A stretch of 64,000 nucleotides of DNA, from assembly GCA_034509425.1 (NCBI GenBank), contig JAVTVJ010000040.1:8013001-8077000 (forward strand), in the 5' to 3' direction. This DNA comes from Eopsaltria australis (Eukaryota > Chordata > Aves > Passeriformes > Petroicidae). Of this stretch, positions 40,283 to 51,800 are shown piece after piece. The first letter of the stretch is position 1. Each line of letters begins with the position of its first letter. The translations under genes and the position numbers were made by a program. Below the pieces are notes generated by a model that saw only the letters and a program-made list of their open reading frames with translations, ran no database searches and was not told the origin of the DNA.

Positions 40283-40365
40283 CAAGGGCTGCTAGGAAAT
40301 TAGGAGCTGGAACAACAGCAGCAGCTGCCAACTGCAGTAGGCACCGTATCCTCTTCATTTGGAGG
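40283..40365 (+). other. Candidate 83-bp exon, plus strand (unproven)
   Basis: A long pyrimidine tract (CCCTCCTCCTCCTGTTTC through TTTTCAG) ends at 40282, and a consensus donor GTAAGT starts at 40366. Of the three frames, two contain stops and one is open across the segment, giving a peptide that starts RAARKLGAGTTAAAA and ends ILFIWR. The segment is also GC-richer than its surroundings. I do not recognise the peptide, and no partner exon is visible, so it could be an exon of a gene spanning the window, a noncoding-RNA exon, or chance. Confidence 0.3.
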
Positions 40366-43300
40366 GTAAGTAGGACACGGTTGGTGACTGACGAGTTCCT
40401 GGCTAGCAAATTAAAAAGTGGCACACACAGTGATCTTCAAGGGGTGGAGGGGAATACAGCTGGAATGTTCATTTAGAATTAAAATCTATTCATGGAGCTT
40501 GAGTCAAGGCCCAAGAAAGTCAATGGAAACTTTATTATTTATTTTAACAAGCTTTGGATTTGAACATAAGCAAAACTGATGTTTACAGAAATGTTTCTCA
40601 TTTAAATGGATGCTACATCAGCTTGTAAAGTGCTTGGAATTCCTAGAAAGGTCAGAAAAAACTCAAATGAGAATTCTCGTCAAACCACTACCTGAGGAAA
40701 TTATTAACATGTACAAATGACTCTTCTGCTGTCCTAACATAGCCTCTGCATTACCTGAAATATTTCAACACTTAGTGAGACATGATAGCATTATTTTACA
40801 GCTGAATTTTATCATATATAAAAGTTGCTGACAATTTCTTCTTAAAAGGTGAAAAAAAAGCCCTTTATATATTTGTCAGAAGCACAAAAACACATGGAGG
40901 AAAACAAAATCTCTCTGCTGCTTAGGTGGGCATATACACATCTAGTTAATTCTTTAAATGAATATCAGTACACTCCTATGGAATACAAATTAGTTTATAT
41001 CAGTTTTAAAGTAAGTGTGTTTCATATTAAAACATATTTATTTATAAACCAGTTCTGTAAAAAATTACTAACTTTACACATACTATATGTGACACCTAAC
41101 ATTTAAACACAGAAGGTCCAGAATAAGTGTTCTTATTGTGGAAGGCTGAGTCATTCAACAATCTGAAGCACTGAAATTTAGTTTTGGTTCAAAATCCCAG
41201 TGTTCTGAGGAGATAATGTCACTGCCTCTGGTCTGTAGGAACACATCCCTATTAACTGGCATAGTCTGAAACTATCCTAGAGTGGAACACTAGCTGCTTT
41301 TATGCTTTTATAAAAGTTTGTAAGAGAAGACAGCAATATCCTAATCTATATGCAAATTCAGTGGTTAAAACATTTTTAAAAACTTGAAAACTGGAAATTG
41401 GCACCCTCCATTACTCAATTTCTATGTGGTTCCAACATAAGCCTTCCTCCTTTTAAGAAAAGCATTGCCAAAGGGAAATAAATAAATAAACAAATAAAGT
41501 GGACTCCTTGAAACAAGGACAAGGTGATAGGGTGGAGATGGGAAGACATAAGTAAATGGGTCTGTATATGTTTTATATTATTAGGATTAGATTTGAGAGA
41601 AAAATCAGATTTCAGAAGACACTGAATTTGAAACAGACTTTTCATTTGGGTGGGTAGTAAGCATTATTTCCTGGTCTACAGAGGATGGAGAACCTGTTCC
41701 AAGGACAGTCTGTATTTTATAGAAATGAGAGAATGGATCCAAGAGGGGAAAAATATGTTTACATATTTTAACCAATGATTGCTTCATTTGGCATTAGCTA
41801 ACTACCTTTTGTGTAAGGATCAGTACACAAATCTCTTTCCAGAAGGTTTCACTGACTGAAACAAAATTGTGTTGGTGTCTGGATCAGGTAGTGTAGTGAA
41901 TTTAGGCTTCTTTTTATCTATCTGTCATCCATCTATTGTTCTATCATATAAATACATCTATAAAAATTGTGCTCTCAGGGATAAAAGTAAGAGTATCTAA
42001 GTGAGGAGGTAATTTCAGAGACAGCTTGTGCTGTCAGAATGGTAGGAGTTTTAGATATGCCCAAAAGCAGAATATTAGGCACCTACAGACCTCTACCATT
42101 GGAGAGCTAAGCATGTACAGACTCAGGATGGTTAGGAGCTAAGTAGGGATTGGCAGTCATGAATCTCAGTACATTTTAAGTATAAAAGTCTTGTTTTGGA
42201 GCTGAACTGATGATTCTTCAAAGAAAATTTTTTTAAGCTAAGTGCTTCAGAGAAGATACACAAATTCTTTCTTCGTGCACTCCTATGTAGGACTCTAAGT
42301 TACCATCTAAGTACTTCAGAATTTAACTCTCTTATTGTAACCATTGCAAAAGAAGAATCTGTCATAGGAAGATATTGAAAACCATTTTAGAAGCATTTTT
42401 AACTGTCCCTCCTTTTTGCCTTATTTTTACAGCTTAGTTTGTATCTCTAAAGGAAGGAAAAAAAAAAAAAAAAGACAAAAATATCCATAGTTGAAGCAAA
42501 TATTTTTAAATCCCTAGTACTGGGCAGAGCCATAACCCGTCTTTCTTTTAGAATAACTGCCAATCCCATCTGTTTGGTAAAATTATTTTCTTTTTTCCCC
42601 CTCCATCTCAGTCTCTTTGTTTTCTTCTGTTTTGACAGATAGCCTCCAGGTTTTGTGTCAAGCAGAAGCTTCTGAAAATCTTTCAAAAGGCTATTTGTAT
42701 GAAACACAATCCTTGCAAAGGCAAAGGAGGGAGTTTTTTGGTTTTAGATAGTGTCAAAACCATGTCCAAACAGACGCTAAAGAAAGCACCCGCACACTGC
42801 AGCAAGGAACACTCTTCACTGTGTCTTCTACTCTTCTTTATGGTTTGACAACTGTGCAAACCAGCATATGGCCTCATATGCAAAATGCTTAAAGGTGTCA
42901 AGGCTCACAGGATCCCTTCCTGTCCTCCTGAGCCTGACTACTTCAATTTAATGAAATTCAGGATAGAATAAGGTGATGATATCCATCTGTCTATAAGTCA
43001 ATGATAAATGTATAGATAACTAAACATGATACCTCTGTTTTCTTAGGAGCTTTCAATCTCAATTTAAAAAGCAAATGTTAGGTAAGGGAGCTGGCCAGAA
43101 AAAGGAAATAATAGTTCTTTTTATATGTTTTTTGTTGTTGGGGTCTTTTTAGCCAATATGTGATTTGTATTTGTCTTATCTTACTATGTGAAGAATGTGA
43201 TTAGATCAAAGACTATGAGGAATATCAATGAATTTATAGAAGTAAAAAAAAGTGAGTGTTGATGAAAGAAGGCAAGGCAATAAAGGAGCTGTCTGAGTAT

Positions 43301-43755
43301 GGTCATTGTTAAAAGTGTTAAAAGGGAGTTTACCAGCATCTAGTCTCAGTGATGAAGAGGTTACAAGTATCATGGAATACGATTGACCACATTTCTACCT
43401 ACCCTTTCAAAACTGGGTCCTACTGTGCAGAGTTTTCTTACTAATAAAGCATAAATTTAAACTAGGAAAAGTGGCAAAGTTGTTGAGGGCTTTTATGGTA
43501 CAAAACACAAATTACCAAGAAGAAAGAAATTCTGTGTTTTCTATCACTGGAAATGTAGATTTCAATTTTGTATTTCAATATTGAAATTAACTTGCCTGTA
43601 ATGAGTTTTTAAACTGTTAAACCTCTAATTGCATAAAAAACATTCAGCCTTATCAAAGCCTGTAGTTCTTATGGGGTACATTTGGGATCCTGTACCTTCC
43701 AGAAGGGTTTTCCTGTATAATAACTTGATATTGAAAACAGAGATAGAAAAGTTTT
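40366..43755. other. Unique AT-rich DNA, no gene seen
   Basis: No gene is supported. It includes a 16-nt A run at 42458-42473. An acceptor-like CTCTGTTTTCTTAG (about 43034-43047) and a donor-like TTAGGTAAGG (about 43077-43086) bracket only about 35 nt, which I regard as chance. Confidence 0.65.
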
Positions 43756-43948
43756 TCTGGAACGGTAATAAAGAACTGAAATCATCTGCATGGGGAGGTG
43801 GTGGAGTCACCATCACTGGATGTGTTTAAGAAAAGATTGCATGTGGCACTTGGTGCCATGGTTTAGTTGAGGTGTTGTTAGGGCATGGGCTGGACTTTAA
43901 GAGCTTAAAGGTCTCTTCCAACTTCATGATTTTGTGATTCTGTGGTTC
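43756..43948 (+). mobile_element. CR1 LINE 3'-end fragment, plus strand
   Basis: GGAGGTGGTGGAGTCACCAT, CTGGATGTGTTTAAGAAAAG, GGCACTTGGTGCCATGGTTT and GGTCTCTTCCAACTTCATGA, ending GATTTTGTGATTCTGTGG, follow the CR1 3' UTR and terminal repeat in order. Only the noncoding end is present. The variant with 'ggcacttggtgccatggtttag' differs from the other copies in the window, suggesting a different CR1 subfamily. The left boundary is approximate. Confidence 0.87.
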
Positions 43949-46548
43949 AGTTTTCATCTGCCCTGTTGAAACCTTCAGTTTCCCCCCATTGTCAACAGAG
44001 ATATATGGACAGTTCTAAAGAGAAAATTCATATGACTGATCCTAGGTATTTATCTAGGTATCTATCTTAGGATGAAATGCATTGCTCCCAGGAAATGCCT
44101 GTTTTTCCTATCTGATTTTAAAGAAAATTTTGGATGACTAGCTTATTAGGAAAATATTTTTTTTTTTGACCCTTAATTAAGGTGAAAGGATTCTTAGAGC
44201 AATACTGCATCTTTCTAAGGTACATGGAAACTTCATGAAAAGCACAGAAATTCTACTACTGTGAAGACAGTTTTTTACTGCAGCCATTTTGAAATTGAGT
44301 TCAAACCTAACACTACATGAAGTCTCAAATTTTGTGAAACAATAAAAAAACGTATTCTGTTCGTTATGGTATCAAAAGGGCTGGCTTAAAAGTACTTCCT
44401 GCTCTTAAATAAACTGGCATGGATCTGTTATTTGGAAACCAGTAACCCTGGAGGAAGAAATGAGCAAGATAAAAGTAACCAACAATTTTGTAATGGCAAC
44501 ACATTTTGTTAAGGTCAGAATTTTTCAAGTCTGCCTGCACACACACACTTCCAAAACACAAAGAGTATCCCTTGCAAGATAGTGGGTGGAAGACAAAAGA
44601 CCAGTCTAACCATACTGAGGTGGATCTAAAAGAAAGGTTTATAGACAGGTTTTGTGATTAGGGTCGTTCCTACTGTTTGTAGACTAGAGGGTAGATTGAA
44701 TAATTTCCCTTATTCAGTTTGAAAGTTTTACTGTTACTTGATGGGGTGACTGAGATGGGGTAAAGAGATTGGCATAGATTTCATTGCACATGTCTGCAGA
44801 AATTAAGATCACGGTACATCTGGAAATTTTGGGCAATTTTTTTTACTTATACTCTAAGAAATAGTTTATAGTTTTCTGTCCTGTCCAAATAAATCCATTT
44901 ACATCACTCGTGTATATCCGTAAATTATATTCCTTTAAAAAACAACCTCACTGATGTCCATATCGGCAATTGGAAATCAATCACATTTTGAAATTCTGGG
45001 ATTAATCAAGAAAAAATAGTAATTAAAAGCTAGATTCTAAAATTAGGTCAAATAAGAGACATTACAAAATGAACAAAAAGCTAGCTATTTCTATTTTCCT
45101 CTTCCATCTTTGAAATGTTTTTTAATTCCATTCTCTATGGTCTGTCACTGTTAACATCCCCCACGGCTATAACAAAGAATGGTGGAAAGACTGGGATTAA
45201 GATCTCAGATCTTGAAATAGCAGGAGTGCCCCAGCTAAGGTTATTTGAAATTGAGGGCACACAGAACATTGAAAATTTGAGATTCCATTTATTCCTCTGA
45301 AATTCTGAAGAGTTTCTCTGTACTACATGTTGATATGCCACATACTTCCAGAAAACAGGATTTTCGTCCCTGGCACAACAAAGACAAAATTCTAAGGTTT
45401 TGATAATTTATGTCAAGTGGTTGTAAGCACTAGGCAAAATTAGAGCAGGAAGTCCAGCACAGAAAAAGGACACCAACTAGTGTTTGTAATGATATATTCT
45501 TTAAAATGATGAATGTGTCACTTAGGATGTTTGAAATAGATAAAGATTTTTTTAAAACAAATTAATTTGTATTCATAAGTATATCCAAAATTAGTCATAT
45601 TGACGGAAATATCTCAAATTCTTGGTTGGGCAAATCACCAGAACAAAATAAATCAGTACTGCTATAACAGTCAGTAAGTTCCTTGACGTTTTTCATTATA
45701 AAATTAAAAGGATATTTTTGGCTATTAAGAATTTTAAATTTGCAGTGCCTGAGTTATTCTTATAATTTCCTTATTTTACAAGTGGAAAAAAAAGATTGCC
45801 TAGCTAATTATTAACATTTTCCATAATGGAAATTACAGTCAGCAATCTAAGTCCCATTTAAAGTGTGCAAGATCTGGGAAGCCAAACTTCTCTTTTACAT
45901 TGAAAATTACCTTTGCATGACTTACAGGGAACCATGTGGGAAGTTGTGAAAGAATGCCAAATAAACTATTTGTCTTCCCTCACACTCCTTACCTCAGCTA
46001 CAAGAAAATTCTTTATATATCTTTACAATAGAATGGGATATTGTCTCACAAGCTCTGTGTAAGTCTATTTAAGTTCAGTATGATGTTGATTGTAAACTAT
46101 TTTTGAGTGGAAAAAAGGGATAACAACTTTTGTTATGCAAAGATGCATCATATATAAATTTATTTGTTGAATGCTAGGGTTTTACCCTTTTTTTTGTCTG
46201 GTTATTTGAATTATATTTTTGCCATTATATTGGGAAAGAAAAATTTATCGTGGCATTTTTATATATTTGATAAATATATATTAGAAAACCTGACCCCTCC
46301 TTGCACAGCAATTACTTTTTTACATCCTTACCTGTGCATCAGGAGGATGTGGATATCTCAGCTATAACCTCTCCACTTCCTTGCTTAGCATTTTTGCACA
46401 ATATAATCTTTTGAAAGGTGAAATGTTTGACATCCCTCGCAGAAAATGCTGCACTTATTTTGACAGTGCTATATCGAGCATGTTTTCTTTACTAGGCAAA
46501 CTGTTTGGAAGGGAAAATGGAAGTAACAACGCAGTGGCTTTTGTGTTT

Positions 46549-46575
46549 GTTGCTATGGCTAAACTGCATAGCAAC
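46549..46575. promoter_or_regulatory. RFX X-box-like inverted repeat
   Basis: GTTGCTATG (46549-46557) and CATAGCAAC (46567-46575) are exact reverse complements separated by 9 nt. Each arm resembles the half-site of the RFX X-box (family consensus GTTGCCATGGCAAC), and the first arm with its flank, GTTGCTATGGCTAAAC, is close to a full X-box with one inserted base. RFX factors are known to bind such sites. Binding here is inference, and no promoter is visible nearby. Confidence 0.35.
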
Positions 46576-47308
46576 ACGACTTAGGACACTTGGCTGTATT
46601 CAGGAAAAAGTGAAAATTTAGCCTTCTGTATCAAGTGCATAATCCATGCACACAGAGCAAAACCTCATATCAGAATAGCGACCTCACATCTTATCCATAC
46701 TTTCCAACAAAAAAGATTGAACTTAGCTTTCCAGAAGGTTAATTAAACAAAGGTTAATTAAGTATGTCTTGTCACAAAGAAATGCTTCTTTATATAAATT
46801 AGGCAACTATTTTAATAAGGGGAAAGAAAGATTAAGAAACATAAGAGGAGAGACTGGTGGTGTGATACAGAAATAGAAGAAATAAAGCAAAGGACAACCT
46901 TCTATCGACAGACCAGATTTCTAGGTGTTCCTCATGAATCTTTTAAGAGATGAGCCGTTCCAGAGGGTTTCACAGTATATAGGAATGATCAGGATATATT
47001 TTGCTGTTCAGTTTATCTTTCTATTCCATATTATTTCCTATGGTTTGCTTCTAATTCTTTGGGGAGAGGGAGGGCAGAAGGGTTGTTTGAGGGGCTTTGT
47101 GCTTTTTTCCCGCTAAACCTTTATGTGTGGGCTTTTCAAAAACTTACTGTTGTACATTTTGAATAAAAACCTTAACTCAGCTTCTATAATATGTTTAATC
47201 AGAACAGGTATGGAACTAATGGTTGGAAGTAAAGCAGTAAAGATTAAAGTGATTTTCAATTATTTTCCTTTACTACTTTGAAAGAAATGCAGAGCAGAGC
47301 CAGTTCCC

Positions 47309-47332
47309 AAAAAAAAAAAAAAAAAAAAAAAA
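47309..47332 (+). repeat. 24-nt poly-A tract
   Basis: An uninterrupted run of 24 A residues. No retrotransposon body is recognisable upstream, so it is listed as a simple homopolymer. Confidence 0.95.
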
Positions 47333-48852
47333 GAAATGAAATTGTAATTCATGTCCCCAGTTTAAAATGTTAGTATCTGAAGTTTTCTAAAGACAACTTT
47401 TCTTTTGCAGATGCAATCTGAGGATATCCGGACTGCAGACTACAATTAAACATTGCTTTCACATTTTGCTGTTATATTTGAGCTATTCCGTTACATATTG
47501 CTTCACCTCTGTGGTATATTTTTACTCTCAAATGTCTCAATCATTGTAACAAAAGTGAGAGTTTAGCTCCCAAGGTTGATTTTGTACTTTCAGGATATCT
47601 CCGCCTCCTCCTTGATTATATACTTAGCTACTTTTGCTTGACTGAAACTGTTATATAGAATATAATCTATTGTACTCATAGACATATGTAAATGGAAACA
47701 AGGAAAAAAAACAACCCATGCTGAGGGACATGTACATTTCCAAAAGACTGAGCAGGAGGTATGTAGACAAATCCTATTATTGGGTAATGAGATTTGTGTG
47801 CGTACCCGGACACTATTATGAAAATGTAGCTCTTTTTCAAAACAAAGTGAAAGAAGGGGGCAATCTTTTCAGCTGGGGTCAAATTCTGCTTCCAGTAAGG
47901 ATGTAATAAGTTCCAATGAAATCAACCTTATTAGTGTTCAAAAGTAGCTGAAAGAAATAAGCAGCCTTTACATTCACAGAAATTCCAGATGACTTTGAGC
48001 CTGATCATGCTCTCATTGAAAGTAACAGGAATTTTGCCAATGAGATGTAGCAACAAGCTTATTAATTACTAATCTGCTAAAGCTCTCTTAGTGTCAAGAA
48101 GTTTGCATTCCTTACAAGTCTTCTATGAAGTGAAGCAATTCATGTAAAATCAGGAATGTTATGAATAAAAGATTCAATCATTTCATCATTGATGGACTTG
48201 GAAGAAAATTCTGCCATGCATTTTTAAGTCATAAGTCAAGATCTTGATAACCATTTAAAATTGTGAGTTTTAACATAAAATTGATGCTGTACATCTACTC
48301 CATGTCTGCTGCTACTGGACAACACAGAGTTATGTTTCCAAAGGCTTTTTATAATCTCACTGACTAAGACTATGTTTTCCCATAAAGGAAAACAGCAACT
48401 CTTTGGTAATAAAAAGTTTCTGCCAGAAATGTTATTTAAGGAAAACTTGAAACATGCTAAAATGCGTAAACCTGAGAGCATTGAGTGTCTATATATTTGG
48501 AGACAACTATGTATAAAAGATAAAAATTGTAGAGAGCTTTAGGCAGTGCTTCTAGCCTTCATGCTTTACCAGTTTATATTCTGAAAAATATTTTATAAAT
48601 AAAATATTCCTTTGCTTTGTTTAATATTCCTGGTAACCCAGAACCATTTAATAATAGACGATAGATAACTCATGAAAATTAAGTAATGATCTACTATTTT
48701 TAATTTTACAAATAGGCAGATGTTAAATGTTTCATATATGAGAGAATAAGGTCTCCATATATCTTAATTCCTTTTTTACATCACAGGGCTCTTTTTCTCC
48801 CAGGAAATTCCTAGGGGAGAGGATCTCTCACTTCTCTTGCAGCTTGAGGAAT

Positions 48853-48871
48853 TGCAACTTCAGAAGTTGCA
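48853..48871. repeat. 19-bp palindrome with 1-nt centre
   Basis: TGCAACTTCAGAAGTTGCA has two exact 9-bp arms around a single A. Function is unknown. It could be a dimeric factor site or chance. Confidence 0.6.
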
Positions 48872-51800
48872 GTGAATGAAATGCTGACAGTGGAGGTGGA
48901 GTTTTCGCTGTCATGCCCAAAACTAAGTTATTCAGCAGAAAGTTTTCATGTTCTGAGATCACACTATTATTTGTAAACACAATGTGTGTCTGTTATATGT
49001 TGTTTCCAAGATGTGTGCTAAAACAGTGCCTGTTCAAGTTTTTGGATTATCAGTTTTAAGGAATATTTCTAATCCAGGCAGTGGTCCTATTTACAGATCC
49101 TTTGAGCTGAATGTATTGTTGGGTAGCTGTTAAAAATTGGATGGAAGGTAAAAAAATACTTGGTAGTACAAATGGAACAAATAGGTAGATTACTGGATAT
49201 TATTACTACTTTTAAGGACTGTACATTCATTTATAATTAAATTAGTTAATGCCTCCAATCTTAAACTGATCATGAATGCATGTTCAGACCAGATGCCACT
49301 TTCTTTTTCAACAGCCATGATAGATCTCAGAAGAAAGTCATAAAGCAAAATGACAGAGGAATAATTTGTATGTTTGATAATACAGTGTCTCCCTCTCTCA
49401 CCATCTGGATTTTCAAGCAAATGTATACATGTGCTAATTGTGCGAGAAAGGGTTTGGCTGTGAAAAATGTGACTAAATTCTTCTCTCAATGGCTACAGTT
49501 TCCTCTCTCTGGATCAGGAGGAGGGAGACCCTTTCATGGAAGGTCTGTCTTTCCATATTCTGCTGACATATGTTACGTTATGCTTATTACTTTCATTTAT
49601 CCCTTTTCACTGAAACTGCCATTCAGGTGAGGTGATCTCCTAATTTTTCTCAGTGTGTATTTACGGGCTACATACATATATTATGAAGGGGTATGACTCT
49701 GTACATGAAAAAAAACACCTGGAAGAGCTATGAAAGGTGTTTTGAGTGATAAGAACTCTTGTCATTATGTCAATTCCAGTATGACCTTATTTCTGATCTG
49801 GTTTTCATTGCTGTGAGTGAAACTGAACTTTTTTCTTCTGTAAGGTTGACATCCACATAAAACTAGTGGAGACAAGTTCAGAATGAGGCTTCATCTCTCT
49901 GGGAAAAATAGTGATAGCACAAAATAATGATTTCAAACTATGGTATTTGTGAAACATTGCTTCCACGTAGACAGGGATTATATACTAATACTGTGTGACA
50001 GGAGCTGAGTCCCACTATTGTCATGGAGACTGAAAAATAATTGTGAACAACTTCTAAAAACAAAAAATAAAAGTGTTTGGAATCCCTCCCATCCTCTTCC
50101 TTGCAAGTACTAATGTAAAATTCTGTGATGTTTATTTTAAACCCTGATGAAATAAACAATAAATAGCAATTTTGGACTCTGAATGTATACTTTTGTTTTC
50201 CCAGAATCAAATTTAACTATAAATAATTGAAGCAAGAGCCTATGTACATTTGTAAATGCATACACAGCCAACAGGCAGGAAGAAAAGTCTGCAAAAATTT
50301 CTGCAAAATCATGAAGAAATTACAGAATTCAGCAGCTACATTACACAGGGGAATCCACAGGCAAGAATCCGGTCCAGTGCTCCTTACACAGGGCTTGAGG
50401 GGATTTGAAGGACTTGGAAAGAAATTTGCAGCAGGCATTTTACTGCATGAGGGTGATACCCAAAATACACAGTGCAAAAACTCTTCCCTGTGATTTGTCT
50501 TGAAAGTGACAGCTTCTCAGCTGCAGCAATTTTGAGCCATAGCATGGAGCTGTCACCTGCCATGTGAGTTCCGTGACATGCTTCAGCAGAGGTCACTCTT
50601 TTATTTCAAGTCACAGCAAGAGAAGACAGTTTCTATTCCCCTTTCCCTCATATGTAAAGAGATTAGTGAGTATTCACCTAGGAATAAATGCTCAACTTAC
50701 TTAATAAAATATGTAAATGATATCAAGGTCAACTAGAAGAATGATGTGTGTTTGCAAGTTTAAGGTGAATATGTGGTGATGTGGGAAACCAGGATTTACT
50801 CTCTCTACTAAGACATGCTAGCCAATAACTCTTCACTGTAAAATGGGTGATTCCAGGCCCTTTTTGGGAAAATATTTCTGCTATACAATATGTGCTGCAC
50901 GTTGCTATACTTTTTGCTAAATTAGGCTGTCATACTATCACAGACCTGAGGTAAAATGAACTTTCATAAATCTCCTAACTTATTCTTGCCCAGAAAGAAA
51001 ATGATATTTCTGTACTTCTCCAACAGTATTCCCTAGCAATATTTAAAAGTCTTATGGGTAGCAAGTCTACTGTAAAAAGGGTTGTTCACAGACCCCATGC
51101 AAACTCAGGAGACAATTCCCTTCATAAAGTATTTATGAACAAATGCAGGTGTGGTAGTGATTAAAGACTGTTTTGATTCACTAATAGTCATGCAGAATAA
51201 GACTTTAGCTTTGCTATGATGGTTTTTTATTGTAAGGAATAAAGTTTCAAAACTAACTGTAAATCCTTTGGGTTCCTATATTTCACATGCTGACAATAAA
51301 CAAAAATACATTATAAACTTAATTTTTATTGTATAGAAATTTTAAATTAAAGAAAATGGAAAATACAAAACAGAGGGTAATAATTGTTTGAAACCAAGCC
51401 AAACACAAGATGCTGAATGGTTGTACTGGCTGCTTGTGAATACTGAAAATTAAGCAGAACATCAAAATAAGATCAAAATTGTTGATTCAGTGGATGCCTT
51501 TTCTGATGTATCAACCAGTATATTATTACTGGTTAGTGGTTTAAACTAAAATTGATATTTGTTGTGTTTCAGAACTAAGACTTTGACTTCCTTTAGACAA
51601 AGCTGTTTTTTAAGTTTACAGGTATTGTTATCACAGCAGAAGGTCACTTGAAATCTATTCTTTGGTCTAAATGATGCTTAAAATCAATAGTAGTTCCTGA
51701 AGAGTTTGACACCTTTTTTGGTTTGGTGGATAAACAGAGGCCTCATTCAAAGCAACATAGAATTTTCAGACTCAAAGTCACCTTTCAAAAAGAGGGAAAC

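Noticed and set aside
43034..43086. Micro-exon-like acceptor/donor pair enclosing about 35 nt
   Set aside because: Too short and without any supporting frame or partner; splice-like motifs at this spacing are expected by chance.
49280..49630. 116-codon plus-strand frame containing a CANC segment
   Set aside because: It overlaps a 99-codon frame on the other strand, the cysteine spacing does not form a zinc finger, and there is no family resemblance.
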